Shown: one piece after another, positions 15,681 through 26,242 of the stretch
Layout: each line of letters starts with the position of its first letter
Numbering within the stretch: position 1 is the first letter of the stretch
NCBI GenBank assembly: GCA_032358165.1
Contig: JAALGY010000020.1
Coordinates: forward strand, 1,178,001 to 1,242,000
Direction: 5' to 3'
Length of the DNA stretch: 64,000 bases
Origin: Diplosphaera chodatii
Taxonomy: Eukaryota; Chlorophyta; Trebouxiophyceae; Prasiolales; Stichococcaceae
Notes under the pieces: model-generated
Database searches by the model: none
Told to the model about the DNA's origin: nothing
Seen by the model: the letters and a program-made list of their open reading frames with translations, nothing else
Program-made: the position numbers and the translations under genes

Positions 15681-18334
15681 ATGGCGCTGGACAGCGTGGG
15701 GGCTCTGGAGGCTCGCACAGCAGCCAGTATTGACACCGCCAGCAGCAAGCCGCAGCCAGGCGGGCAGCATCCAGATGCTTCGTCGCCCACGCACAGCAGG
15801 CAGCAGGACCTGTCCACAGGCAGTTTTATGCTGGACGAGCTTGCGCTGCCGTTCTGCTCACTGCCCGAAGCATTTGATGCAGGTACCCGCAGTTTGCCCT
15901 GTGGCCTCTTCTTAAGCATGTTTGTAGCTCGGGCGGTGCATTAAATCAGTGGTCTGCGTTGTGCTGGTGCCACTTCTGGACTCTGTTGGACATGAGCGCC
16001 TGCTTGCACGGCTTGTGTTGCACAGCAATGACTTGTGTATGAGGTGCTGAACTTGCTGCTCTGGTGCTTTGGCAGCGTACGGACAGAGCCACGAGTATGA
16101 CGAGGTGTGTGCCGCGTCACAGTGCTCCTCAGTCGCGGCTGGTCCCTTGTTGGTACAGCCTGATCAGCCTTGACCACTGCCTGAAGTCAGGCACTAACAT
16201 TTCATGCACGCAAAGGTGGACATGGATGGCGTAGATTTTGTGCCAAACCTGCGGGATGTGTTGCGCCGACAAGTGACGCCGAAGCGGATCAAGCTGCGCG
16301 ACAAGCTGACATTCATGATTTTCACTACCGGCGCGCTGTGAGACTTTCACCTCTTCCTGCATGGGGTTGAGCTGCAAGGCTTCAGTTGATTTTATCAACC
16401 ACGTCTGCCCAGGAGCTCTCACCAGAATCTTTCATGTAGTTTATGACCCAGAGTAGCCAGTACTTGTCCACTGTCATGGATCAGTCACTAGGTCCCTGCA
16501 TGCTGCAAGCCTGGTGCTCATAAACATTGTCGGTGGTTGTTGACAAGCGGGCGAGCTTGCAGACATATACTGCAGGCTGAACGCCTACTGGCTGGGATGG
16601 TCGCCGTCAACTTTTTACCGGGTGTACACGATCGAGGTGCGCTGTGAACCACCCTTTGAAACCCTGATGGTCAGATGTGCAATAGTCTGCATGATTGCAG
16701 ACAAGCACGCCACCACTGCTGAGATGCGGACATCTCACACATGTGCAGGCGATCGTGCTCATTGGCGTACGCTGGGTCCTGTACAAGCTCAAGCGGTGGC
16801 ATTACTACCTCTTAGGTGCTGTCACACATGCATGTCGTTCACTATGCTCCCGTGGCCACCACAGCTGGATGCGCCCAGCCCTAACAGCAGGCATTGTTCG
16901 GCAAGCAGATTTTTGCTACTTCGCCAACCTCGTGCTGCTGCTTCAGCTGTGGGTGCTGCCCAAGTCCGCGCTGCTATACAAGGTGAGGCCCGCAGTTGCT
17001 TGCACGGCATGCCACGCTGCGCCTGTTGTTGTGCGTACTGGACGGACGAGCTGCTCGTAGCTTCCTGTGCAGGTGATGTTTGCCTACAGCGCCGGCCCGC
17101 TGGCATGGTCCATTGTGGCGTTCAGGAACAGCCTGGTGTTTCACAGCCTGGACAAGGTATGGCTTGCTGCACTGCATTGCAGGTTGCAATTCTGCTGCAG
17201 GCAGCCTGTCTTTTCTGGCAAGCTAGATGCGACAGGCGGATGCATTGTACATCTTCTGGTGCAGATCACATCGCTGTTGCTGCACTGGATGCCAGCATGT
17301 GTGCTGTGGACACTGCGCTGGTACCCCGACCGCAGCGTGAAGCTGGACTACGACAACCGCAGCGATGCAGCCAAGGCAAGCTGGGAGTGCGAAGCAATTG
17401 GCCTGGGATCATACGTTGATCAGATGCACAGTTCGTATGGTGGCGCCCGCTGCACAGTGTTGGACTCGGGGCCGTTGCATGCAGGCTGAATGGCAGCATG
17501 GCTCGTTGATGGACCTGGTCGTGCTGCCGCTGGTGCCATACCTCGTCTGGGCCATTGCTTACTACGTCAAGGTGTGCCAGCCTGCTGAGCTTTGTTGTGT
17601 CCCAAAAAGAAGATGCCATGCAGGCAAGTACGGCACACAGAGCCGTCATGTCATCTTGCAATCATCAGTGAGGCATGCTGGAAAGAAGTGTGTTCCTGTG
17701 CTGCAGATCTTTGTGGTCAGCACAAGCAAGATCCAGGCACGCGGGTATGAGACGCTGTACCAGTTTGCCACAGCCAACGAGCGCAGCCTGTTCGGCCGGG
17801 TGGTGCTGCGGGCGCCGATGCGCCTGCGGGTGACTACTGCTTCTGGTTCAGCTGCCTCCTGCCTATGGCTTGGCAACTATGGTACTCATAATACGACTGC
17901 CACCAAACTGAATGTTCTGTGTTGTCGCAGCCTCTGGTGTACATGGTGATGCACATGGCCCTTGTGACGCTCACTTTCCTGCTGGCCCGTCTCTTCTGGG
18001 AGTCCTTCTGGACGGTGCGCTGTCTGATGTATCACTGTTGACATGACATTCGGTTTCTCAGCAGGATGTACACTGATGGCATCGCTTTCGGCACCTGCAG
18101 CACACCGTGTTCTTGATCTTCATTTTATCGCTGTCGGCCTTCAACGGCGCCAGCTTCTACTTTGAGGTGTTCGCCCACCGGTGCGGCCATTATATGGTAT
18201 ACTGACATGCCAGAGTGCACGCTGAGAGTGTGCGGAAGCAAAAGCTGCCGTGAGCCAACATTTAAGCCTGGCGTTGCTTGCACTGCAGGTATGTCGAAAA
18301 TCTGGTGCGCACGGAGGAGTCCAAGCAAGATTAG
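15681..18334 (+). CDS. GPC1: Glycerophosphocholine acyltransferase 1 (GPC1/GPCAT, DUF2838 family)
   Basis: Multi-pass membrane enzyme that acylates glycerophosphocholine to lysophosphatidylcholine, part of phosphatidylcholine recycling in yeast and plants. Exon 1 starts MALDSVGALEARTAASID and is soluble. Later exons encode hydrophobic segments with family landmarks: LRDKLTFMIFTTGAL, YWLGWSPSTFYRVYTIE, YKLKRWHYYLLDFCYFANL (across an intron), SIVAFRNSLVFHSLDK and ITSLLLHWMPACVLWTLRWY. Downstream come YLVWAIAYYVK, ARGYETLYQFAT and FLIFILSLSAFNGASFYFEV. The last exon joins phase-consistently as FAHR/YVENLVRTEESKQD with TAG at 18332-18334. I count about eight membrane helices and ten or more exons. 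The gene faces the intronless Y3IP1-like gene, whose stop is only 125 bp away. Confidence 0.9.
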
Positions 18335-18459
18335 AGGGGTTTGTCATCAAAGGCATGGATCAGTTGTGTATTCGCAGAGAGGAAGTCATTCAGGTTTTAG
18401 GACTCTGCCATTCCCAATACACAAAACCAGGGCAGGAACAATCGTCAATGGCGGCATGC

Positions 18460-19161
18460 TCAGGCCTCCTTGCCATCTGCCCCCCAGACCTTCCAAGCAT
18501 AGACACCGACCAACGCAACCACATCTGCCGAGTAGATGAAGGGGAATGACTTCCAGACGAAAGGCAGGCCCACGTTGATGAGCGGTATCGCGAGGAACAG
18601 CAGGTTGAGCGCATCCTTTTCTGCCGCGTCACAATCGCGAGCCCGAAGTGATGGCACGGTAAACATCCACAGCGACCACATCCCCATTAGTCGGGCGATG
18701 GTGGGCGTATCTGATGGGAAAAGGACATTGAAGGACAGAAGCCCGCCCACGACAACAGATAGGTACGCCTGCCACTCGAAGACCGAGTACAGCACGCTGC
18801 CCTTGTACGCCGGATTCTGCTTGCCAGAAGCCCTAGGCGCAAACGTCGAGGCGGTCTTCTTGGCAAATTGGCTGACCTCCTTGTCGAGATCAATAGACGA
18901 CACCGACACAGAAGGCTGCTCCTTTGATGCCGACTCTGATCCTCTCTCGTCCTTGTTCTGCTCAGTGCTGCTGCAGCTGAGACGTTGCAACTGCGCATAT
19001 CGGCTGCCGCGCTGCCGCATGTGCGCTGATACTGTTCTCGTAAATGGGACGATGTCAGCCCTACATCTCAGCTGAGCTACATCTGATCGATTGCTGCAGC
19101 GGCAGTGAGCTGTGCCTGTCACGACGCGCGAACCATAGATGGTCTGACCGGTGATACTCAT
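18460..19161 (-). CDS. Y3IP1: Ycf3-interacting protein 1-like (Y3IP1/CEST), photosystem I assembly factor
   Basis: Single-exon gene of 233 codons. Residues 1-75 are Ser/Arg/Thr-rich with few acidic residues, consistent with a plastid transit peptide. The conserved part begins about residue 90 (DKEVSQFAKKTASTFAPRAS). It continues NPAYKGSVLYSVFEWQAYLS, then VGGLLSFNVLFPSD, LMGMWSLWMFTVPSLRARDC, LFLAIPLINVGLPFVWKSFP and ADVVALVGVYAWKVWG. This matches, as I recall the family, the Arabidopsis thylakoid protein Y3IP1 (also CEST), which works with Ycf3 in PSI assembly. Three hydrophobic helices are visible. It is one of only two genes here read as intronless (with the HMG gene). Identity rests on remembered family sequence. 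Confidence 0.8.
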   Translation of the reverse strand: MSITGQTIYGSRVVTGTAHCRCSNRSDVAQLRCRADIVPFTRTVSAHMRQRGSRYAQLQRLSCSSTEQNKDERGSESASKEQPSVSVSSIDLDKEVSQFAKKTASTFAPRASGKQNPAYKGSVLYSVFEWQAYLSVVVGGLLSFNVLFPSDTPTIARLMGMWSLWMFTVPSLRARDCDAAEKDALNLLFLAIPLINVGLPFVWKSFPFIYSADVVALVGVYAWKVWGADGKEA

Positions 19162-19856
19162 GGTGTTTGTACACGCGCAAAACAGGGTGCTATCGTGTGT
19201 CCCAGTATTGCGCTCTGGTTGGCTTTGGGAGCTTGTCAGTGAGTGAGTGAGTCAGAGCTGTAAAGATGATGTTGTGGACGCGCATTGGGTTGCCGCGTTT
19301 GGCAAGTTGTGCATGACGTCGAAGGGAACTTCGACTCCAGGGCGGTACTGACAATGATAGGTACACAGCATGGGTGATAACACTGACAGCGGGGCCATGT
19401 CCAGGCACGTTGGAAGCGTTGTACAGGTGAAACGGAGACCCTCTGCGTGTTCACTGACCATGCAAGACAGCACACGCTGCCGGCATTATGTCTGCGTACT
19501 CCTGCATCTGCAGTGTCTTGACCCCATGCAATGCAGACGGCGTCAGGTCCCGAAATCACCCCTGCACCATGCAAGGCACCGAAGCACTTCCGAAATTGCA
19601 TCCTTTGGTGAAGCTTAACGTAACGTCAGAGCACGCCCCAAATGATGTGCTGCCAGCAAAGCACACCAAGGCGGGAGTACCCAATTCCACTCACCTGCCT
19701 TTGGTGGGCGGTCTACAAAATGAACAGGCACCTGGATCTGCACCCATTGACTCAAGTTGCACCTCCTGTTGGCGCCTCAGCGTCAGAGATCACAATCTTG
19801 CCTGTGATACAGATGAATGTCTCAGGTTCTATTCTAGCATGTACCTGCATTGTACC
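19162..19856. other. Intergenic region upstream of the Y3IP1-like gene
   Basis: About 695 bp between the Y3IP1-like start and the ENGase stop, both on the - strand. It holds the Y3IP1 promoter and the ENGase 3' region. Short open frames on both strands lack recognisable domains. Confidence 0.45.
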
Positions 19857-22582
19857 TTAAGGATGCAAAGCTGGGTCAATGTCTGCACTACGCGCACCTA
19901 GATAGGCGCTGACGCTGGCAGGGTATTGCGGGTTGCCAGTCCCCAATGGCGTGTGGCACATGATGCCAATGCTGGTGATGTAGCAGTCCTGCGGCAAGTG
20001 CTGCGGCACCACGTACTGCCTGGTCTCCCAGTCTCTATCTGCTGGCTCTCGGAGATCGCCACTGCGATCCCTTGTGTGATGCCATATGGCAGCAGGACGA
20101 TGGGCTTGTCGCAATCCAGGTGAGTGTCCTGATATAAGCCAGCACTTTGTAACTCACATGAAACCCCATGTACCCACATCTTTTGTGCTCTTTGTGCCCG
20201 CACAGGTGACCACACACCAGGCGCATTGCCACTAGACAAGGCTGTAGTGTCGTGTGAAGTTGCGCACCTGAATCGTTAGTGAAGACATGCTGCATTGGCA
20301 CAGAATTGCCATCTGATCCCGTAGCCTCGAGGTCCAATGTCAGGCTGATGCCAAGTGTTGAGCCATCAAGCGCACGAGTATATGAAAGCAGCAGATCCCC
20401 CTCTGCTTGCAGTTGCATGCGAGTCTCAAACAGCTGCTCGTGCAGAGCACCCTCACCATTGAGCCTCCCTGCAAAGCACACGTGATTTGCATAGATACAA
20501 TGGTAGGCTAAAGCATGGCAGCTCAGCTGCGCTGGAACCACAATCACCTGTGATATGTAGTGACGAGCCGCCCTGAAAGGCTGTTTCCATTGACAATGCC
20601 GCACTCAGCTCTCCAATGTCGTCTTCAAGCTGGAAACTGTGGCACAGCGGCTGGTGTGACATCGACCCGATGTCGTACCATGGCTTGTCAGAGACGCAGC
20701 GCCCCTGCATGATACTGCTCCATGTCAAGGCACCTCAGCATGACGGGTGAACATGCATTGCAGCTCGGTGCAAGTTGACATCAGACATCAGGCTGCCGTT
20801 GGAGGCACAGCGCATGCACACCTGCTCGAATTTGGCTGTGCCGCAGCCCTGGCAAAAGGTGGACAGGAAGCTGGTGGACACCGGGCATGGGCGCCGATAT
20901 TGGACAGCAGACGCAATACTGCTCCAGAAGTTCTCCTGGCGCTGCTCGAATGTGTCAGGGTCGCCGCACTCGGACACCCAGCCTGGTGCGAACAATGCTG
21001 CTGACAGGCCTGCTGACCAGCATGGCACATGCGCCTCAGAAGGCCTTTTTCCACAGCGCAGGTCACACAGGCAGGATTCGGGGTTGACCACCGGCATGCC
21101 TGCAGTCTGGGCGGCACGAACTGCATCGCCAGACCCCAGGCCACCACCCCAGGGAGTTCCTCGCCCAAACACATCCACGCCTGCAGCATGCCGCCGCTTG
21201 ACTGTCCACACTAGCGTGTAGCATTGAGCGTACACAGCAGATTACTTTGCAGGGCATGCCCACCAGCCTGAGAGAGTTCGGACGCATACCCATGTAGACA
21301 TGACCGCAGCGCACTCCGGCAGCCATTGCAACTGAAGCGGGTGTGTCCTCCTGCAGGTAGGTTTGGTGCTTGGTTCCAGGCTTGAAATGCAGACCACAGG
21401 CAGAAGACTTTGCTGCAGAAGTCACTCACCTTCCAGCAGTAATTGATGAAGAGGCCATCGCACGCGTCAAAGAAGGCTGCATTGAGGTGGTTCAGGGTGT
21501 CCTGCCACTCCAACTTGCCCTCAACGGTGACAGCGTCATACCTGCACAACCATGGGGTCGAGTCAAGGATGATTGGGTGCTGCAGGGTGACACAGTCAAA
21601 GTTGCTGCAGCAACAGGATGGCACGCCTATGCTGTCCTTGCGCACCAGATGCAAACCTTGGCAGGATGCTGCTCGTGCAGAAGCGCTGTGAGGCACCTGC
21701 AGAATAACAGCAGATTCAGATGGTCTCAAAGTGTTTGGATAAGTGTGCCCGACCATCGATGAAACTGTCCATCCCGGCAGCCAGCTGTTCACCTGAGGAA
21801 TGTCAGCAGATGCGGGAGTGTCTCCAGCGGAAGTTCGTTCTCGAGGTTGATCAGCCAGCCCTCGAAGCCATGCCATGCAGCTAAGGCCGCAAGCTGATGG
21901 GCGCACTGCTCTGCAGCCGCTTCTGATGCGAATAGTTGGCTGCACACGGCCTTGCCAGCGTCCCATTCAGTAATGAAGGTTCCAAGCACCTGACGACATC
22001 GCATGCCTTGTAACACAGCACAGGCCATGGACGCTACAATAGATGGGTTGTCTGCAGATCGGTACATGCTCACCTTCGTGCCATGCAGGTGCGCCGCCTT
22101 CACCCAGCCAGTTGGCGGCAATGTCACCAGATGGTGACTGAAGTAGACAAAGGTGTCGATGCACCGCCAGTGTGACAGCCGGTATGCCGACCGCATGTCG
22201 CCACCGCACCGCTGCAGCATCTGATGTGATTACGTCAGCGTATGAATGTGGTCGAGCATGCCTCTCTGACGCTTTTTAGCATTTGTGTATCTCACCTCGG
22301 GCCATGAGTGCTCAATATACCCGCCAGCATAGTCATGGCAGACCAGCAGTTTCGGTCGGTCTGGAGGGTCTGTCAGCTGCATCCATGCAAATAGGGTTCG
22401 AGCAGCGGTTAGGCATCTTTTCACCAACATGTTCCACATGGATATCCCCATTTCCTTACGTCGCATGCAAGCGGTGTGTGCTGCGGCGGGTTATCTTGAG
22501 GTGGGTGCCAGGCTAGCAGCTCTTCCACCGTCTTCAGCGGTCCTGATATCCCGCAGGATGGTACCGCTCTGATGTGGGGCAT
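19857..22582 (-). CDS. ENGASE: Cytosolic endo-beta-N-acetylglucosaminidase (ENGase, glycoside hydrolase family 85)
   Basis: Cleaves the chitobiose core of free N-glycans in the cytosol. The start ATG (22582) gives MPHIRAVPSCGISGPLKTVE, running into ELLAWHPP; a cleavable signal peptide is absent, as in plant and animal cytosolic ENGases. Next exon: PKLLVCHDYAGGYIEHSW. The GH85 barrel follows: YVYF-type strand FVYFSHHLVTLPPTGWVKAA, LGTFITEWDAG, and the catalytic Glu in GFEGWLINLENELPLE. Then comes KLEWQDTLNHLNAAFFDACD, with Asn of GLFINYCWK in the second catalytic position. VDVFGRGTPWGGG and LFAPGWVSECGDPDTFEQ close the barrel. The C-terminal beta-sandwich contains TAFQGGSSLHITG and the last exon begins in WETRQYVVPQHLPQ; the frame stops at 19857. 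About ten exons. The protein lacks other added domains. Confidence 0.92.
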
Positions 22583-22999
22583 GCACGCTGTCTGTCAGCG
22601 GGTAACGCCGCACTGATGATGCTTGGTGCGGCTCATGGAGCCATGGTAGAGCAGGAGGTGCAGCAACAGGGTCGCGTGTGACAACAGCAATGCAGGAGAA
22701 CCGTCAGTGCAGTTTGAAACTGTGAAGGCGTGTGGTGCACGTCAAAATGTGCGGCAGACTGGTCGCCTGTGGCATACGATGTGCATGCTGTGCATGATGT
22801 GCTCACTGCATGCCACATAAGACTATTTGCAAGCCACTTTCAAGAGAGTCTGTTGCTGCAACCGTGATAGCAAGCTGGCGTTGAATGTACAGTGCTGCCT
22901 CACTACACGGGTTTTGCAACGTATGTGAGACGTTGCAAGCCGTCCGCAGGTGCATGCCGCCACCAGCAGATTCAGCAGCTTGATGTCGTGGGCAACCTG
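22583..22999. other. Divergent intergenic region (ENGase / DUF455)
   Basis: About 415 bp separating two oppositely directed start codons, so a shared or back-to-back promoter region. Nothing else recognisable was seen. Confidence 0.45.
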
Positions 23000-24936
23000 A
23001 TGCTAGTGCGATCGGTGGTCTTACCTTGCGGGGTGCAGCGGGCACTGCTGCACCTCAGTGCGTTTCCGAGCCGACAGTGTGCCGGGCAGACACATCTCAG
23101 GCGCCATCTGGTGGTGCGCCGTCAGTGCGCAGCCACAGCAGGCGCGTCGCGAAGCACGCAGCCAGTCATCGAGCGAGAACCTTCATTTGAGCCATCCACC
23201 GTACCAGCAGCTGCACCTGGTGGAAGCACGGCAATCTGGAGCGGGCTGTCAGACTGGCGCCGACTTAGCGTGGACACACGCAGGCGATGGGGCCGTCTGC
23301 AATGCGAAGAGGTCAGATTGGGATGATGCCACAGGTTGAAGCTCGTTTCAGTGGTCCGTTTCAACGCACTCCAAGAATCGAACCGCTCTTGCGCAGGGGA
23401 AATCCGCGGCAGCCGCAGCAGCAGCAGCAATCCAGCTTCCGGCCACATTGTCCGAGTGCGCTTGCCTAGTGCTGCGTACAGCAGAGCCAGACCTGAAAGC
23501 AGCCCTTTCACACCGCATCTGGGACACGCACAAGCTGGCGCCGCTGCCACTGACAAGGGCTTCGGCAGCCCAGCCGCCCGACGCCCCAAGTCGACCGCCA
23601 AAACCTGAGCTCCTGCCTCCCAAGCTGATACCGACCCAGAAGCAATCCCCGTTTTTGCTCAACGTGTACCAGTGAGTGTCCTGATTATGAAGAGTGCCTG
23701 TGAAGCAGTGTGCGCATCATCGTGGCCCAGGCACGTACATGCATGAAGCCATGATGTATGCATGTGTGCAGCTGTACCTTGCCGAGGAGACACAGTGCGC
23801 CAGCAACGCTGACTTCTGACCGCGCTTGCTCAACTGCAGGCTGCTCAATCTGGCTCATGTGGAGCTCAATGCCATCGACTTGGCATGGGACACAGTGGCG
23901 CGCTTCGTGCATGTGGGGCTGCCGTCCGCCTTCTTTGATGACTTTGCCCATGTGGCAGACGATGAGTCGCGGCACTTCGGCAAGCCAACCTTCCTTCAGT
24001 TCTTCTCGAGATGTGCATGGATGACAATTATTTGTGGCAGTGGCCTTCAGCCAACCATCTCCGTTGAGCTTCATGCCGTCATGTCCTTGTCGTCTTTCGT
24101 GCAGGATGGTGCAGCCAGCGGTTGAGAGAGCTTGGCCATCAGTATGGAGATATGCCCGCACACAGCATCCTCTGGCAGGGAGCCCAGGTTGGTTCAGATG
24201 CCTTTTATCCTATGCACCATCAGAACCTGCTGCAACGCCCATGACTGCTGCACCTGTGAGCAGGAAGCACCATGTGATTGTCTGCCACCAGGCCTCAGCT
24301 GGCGACATCGGGGCGCGCCTGGCCATTGTGCCAATGGGGTCCGAGGCGCGGGGGTTGGATGCCGCACCCCGCCTAGCGCAGCGCCTGCGCAGCGCCAATG
24401 ACCACCCGACGGCAGCGCTTGTGGATACGATTGGCGCCCAGGAGAGGGCACACGTCGCCGTGGGCGTATACTGGTTCAGCCACATCACAGCTGCGCTAGG
24501 TGCCTGCCTGTGGAGCGCACAGCATATTTTTGTTGCCCTGCAGGAAGAAGGCTGAGATGGTGTTTCTGTTGCAGCCATGACTGAGTTTTGGATCTGCTAC
24601 AGGGCAAGATTCGGCCACTAGCTTCCGCGCATGGATTTCAGAGTTGGCTCCCGGCTTGCTACAAGGACACATGGAGCACGACGCACGGGCAGAAGTCGGG
24701 CTGCAGCGGCATTGGTGAGCTGCACCATTGGTTGACCAGTGTCCAGTGGATGCGCAATACAGCTGCATGTAGGATCCGTGTCTGACCGTAGCTTCCTGCG
24801 GCTGCGCAGGTATGACCGCACGCTGTGGCCCACAGCAGAACAGGTGGATGTGCCGGCAACAGATCTGGCAGACCTCCGTGATCGTTTAGCTGCCTTGTTG
24901 GATGACTGTGCTGGCTTGGCAGCATCGCCAGCATGA
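23000..24936 (+). CDS. DUF455 ferritin-like protein with predicted organelle presequence
   Basis: Member of the DUF455 (PF04305) ferritin-like family, common in bacteria and of unproven function. I start it at ATG 23000 (MLVRSVVLPCGVQRALLHLS), which gives an Arg-rich, acid-poor presequence. Exon 1 continues through SGLSDWRRLSVDTRRRWG and splices near 23311 to an exon at 23397 in the same phase. That exon ends with PSRPPKPELLPPK, a family signature. Ferritin-like helices follow: LAHVELNAIDLAWDTVARFV, AFFDDFAHVADDESRHFGKP, RLRELGHQYGDMPAHSILWQ, EARGLDAAPRLAQRL and TIGAQERAHVAVGVYWF. Glu/His pairs in VELNAID, DDESRHF and QERAHVA are the presumed di-metal ligands. The stop lies at 24934-24936. 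Start and first exon are inferred; the core is firm. Confidence 0.85.
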
Positions 24937-24979
24937 GCCAGTGAAACATCTTGTTAAAAGTTGATAGGCCCTCAGCACA

Positions 24980-25054
24980 TCACATCACTCATATCCGGTA
25001 AATGGGAGTGCAGTGTGCCCCAGTTAGCCGGGGAGTCTAATCACATCACTCATA
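24980..25054. repeat. 14-bp direct repeat in the convergent 3' region
   Basis: The 14-mer TCACATCACTCATA occurs at 24980-24993 and again at 25041-25054, between the stops of the DUF455 and PAM68 genes. No function assigned. Confidence 0.7.
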
Positions 25055-25065
25055 AAGGAAGAAAG

Positions 25066-25905
25066 TCACTTCTTGTTTCGGTCCCGCCACGCTGGCAGAT
25101 TTTCCTTCAGTTCGTCGGTCCCCAGCAGGCTGCCTTTTCGCCGCGGGTCCCAGCTCGCGCTAAATATTCCATATGTGATGCCCGCCAGACCCGCACCAAA
25201 GAAGAGGAATGATGCAATGTAGACGACGAATGTTGGGACTTCCAACCCCTTGACCACCTGCAAGGTTGCCAAACAATCTTCGGCAGTCTGGATTCTGATT
25301 GAAGTCCGACAGCACCATGCTTTCAAGTTTCCATACACCCTGGGTGTGTGCATACCTTGAGATAGTAGAAGCCGGGGAGGAGCAGGAGACCCAGGAACAC
25401 TGGGACGCCGCTGAACAGCAATATGCGCGGCAGAATGCGGTCGCCTACTGTCATTGCGCCGTCGTCTGTGCTCACAGGTTGCTCAGCTAGCGGGGTGGCT
25501 GCTTGCGGTTGTGACGCCTCCTCGACCGCTCTGGGTATCGGGTTCGCTGCCTGTGTCGCCTGCTGCTGCTGCTGCTGCTGCTGCGGCGGAGCCTGTGCCT
25601 GCTTGGCTGTCTGTTTAGCAGACCTGCGTTCTGATTTGGGACCCCGTTTTGACATTGCTGTCACAGTGAACGGCAGCCGGAGGTGCCGCCGACACCGCTG
25701 CGCCTGCTTACAGCATGCAGTGGATTGTCAGCCTTTGTCAATGCCTGATCGTGGCATCCTTGTCATCGTGACAACATCAAAGCTGGTCGCACGGCAAGCA
25801 GTCCCATCAGGTATGCAAGAGCACCTGCTGCGCATGTCGTTTGCTGGTGCTGCATTGCGTCAGATCGCTGTGCGGCAGGAGCCTCTGCAGGCCAAACGTC
25901 TGCAT
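25066..25905 (-). CDS. PAM68: PAM68-like photosystem II assembly protein, plastid targeted
   Basis: Thylakoid membrane protein needed for early photosystem II assembly. Three exons fit phase 0 throughout: 25905-25825, 25703-25356 and 25257-25066. Exon 1 (MQTFGLQRLLPHSDL) plus the start of exon 2 form a transit peptide ending near LPFTVTA before MSKRGPKSERR. A linker contains eight Gln encoded by a CTG/CAG run. The conserved domain has two membrane helices: DRILPRILLFSGVPVFLGLL with PGFYYLK, then VPTFVVYIASFLFFGAGLAG. The family ending ITYGIFSASWDPRRKGSLLG follows, then ELKENLPAWRDRNKK. The upstream exon was found from its in-phase donor and presequence character, so the start is inferred; the domain is unambiguous. 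It converges on the DUF455 gene, 130 bp away. Confidence 0.88.
25561..25584. repeat. (TGC)8 repeat encoding poly-Gln in PAM68
   Basis: Eight uninterrupted TGC units on the + strand, read as eight CAG (Gln) codons in the PAM68 linker on the - strand. Confidence 0.9.
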
Positions 25906-26242
25906 GGCGGCGCTTCCCTGCAGAGGACTACGATTGCAAGGCAGCGTTGTACTCTGGACGCCCTTTGCAAACCAATTATGGACACACGCAACAGCGGATC
26001 AATTGCTTCAGATCGCAGATCTTGCTGTTCCGTCTTCCCAGACTGCAGATACCCTGCAGCAAGAGCTTCCCAAAGTCAATGCACCGCAGCAAACCTTTAA
26101 CTGCAGCTGCATATGAACCACCACTGTACGCGTACATGGTTGCATGGTTGCTTGTGCGGCTTATCCCGCATCACTGCTTTTGTAGCATGTGCTGAGTAGG
26201 TACCATTTCATTCCAGCCCTCAGCAGCGCTTGCGTTGCGCTG
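25906..26242. other. Divergent intergenic region (PAM68 / WDTC1)
   Basis: About 340 bp between divergent starts, expected to contain both promoters. A 225-codon + strand open frame running from 25423 to 26100 overlaps PAM68 coding sequence in antisense and is not called. Confidence 0.45.

Noticed and set aside
23340..23470. tRNA-like T-arm (GGTTCGATTC) on the - strand
   Set aside because: No matching acceptor, D or anticodon arms, and it overlaps an exon of the DUF455 gene.
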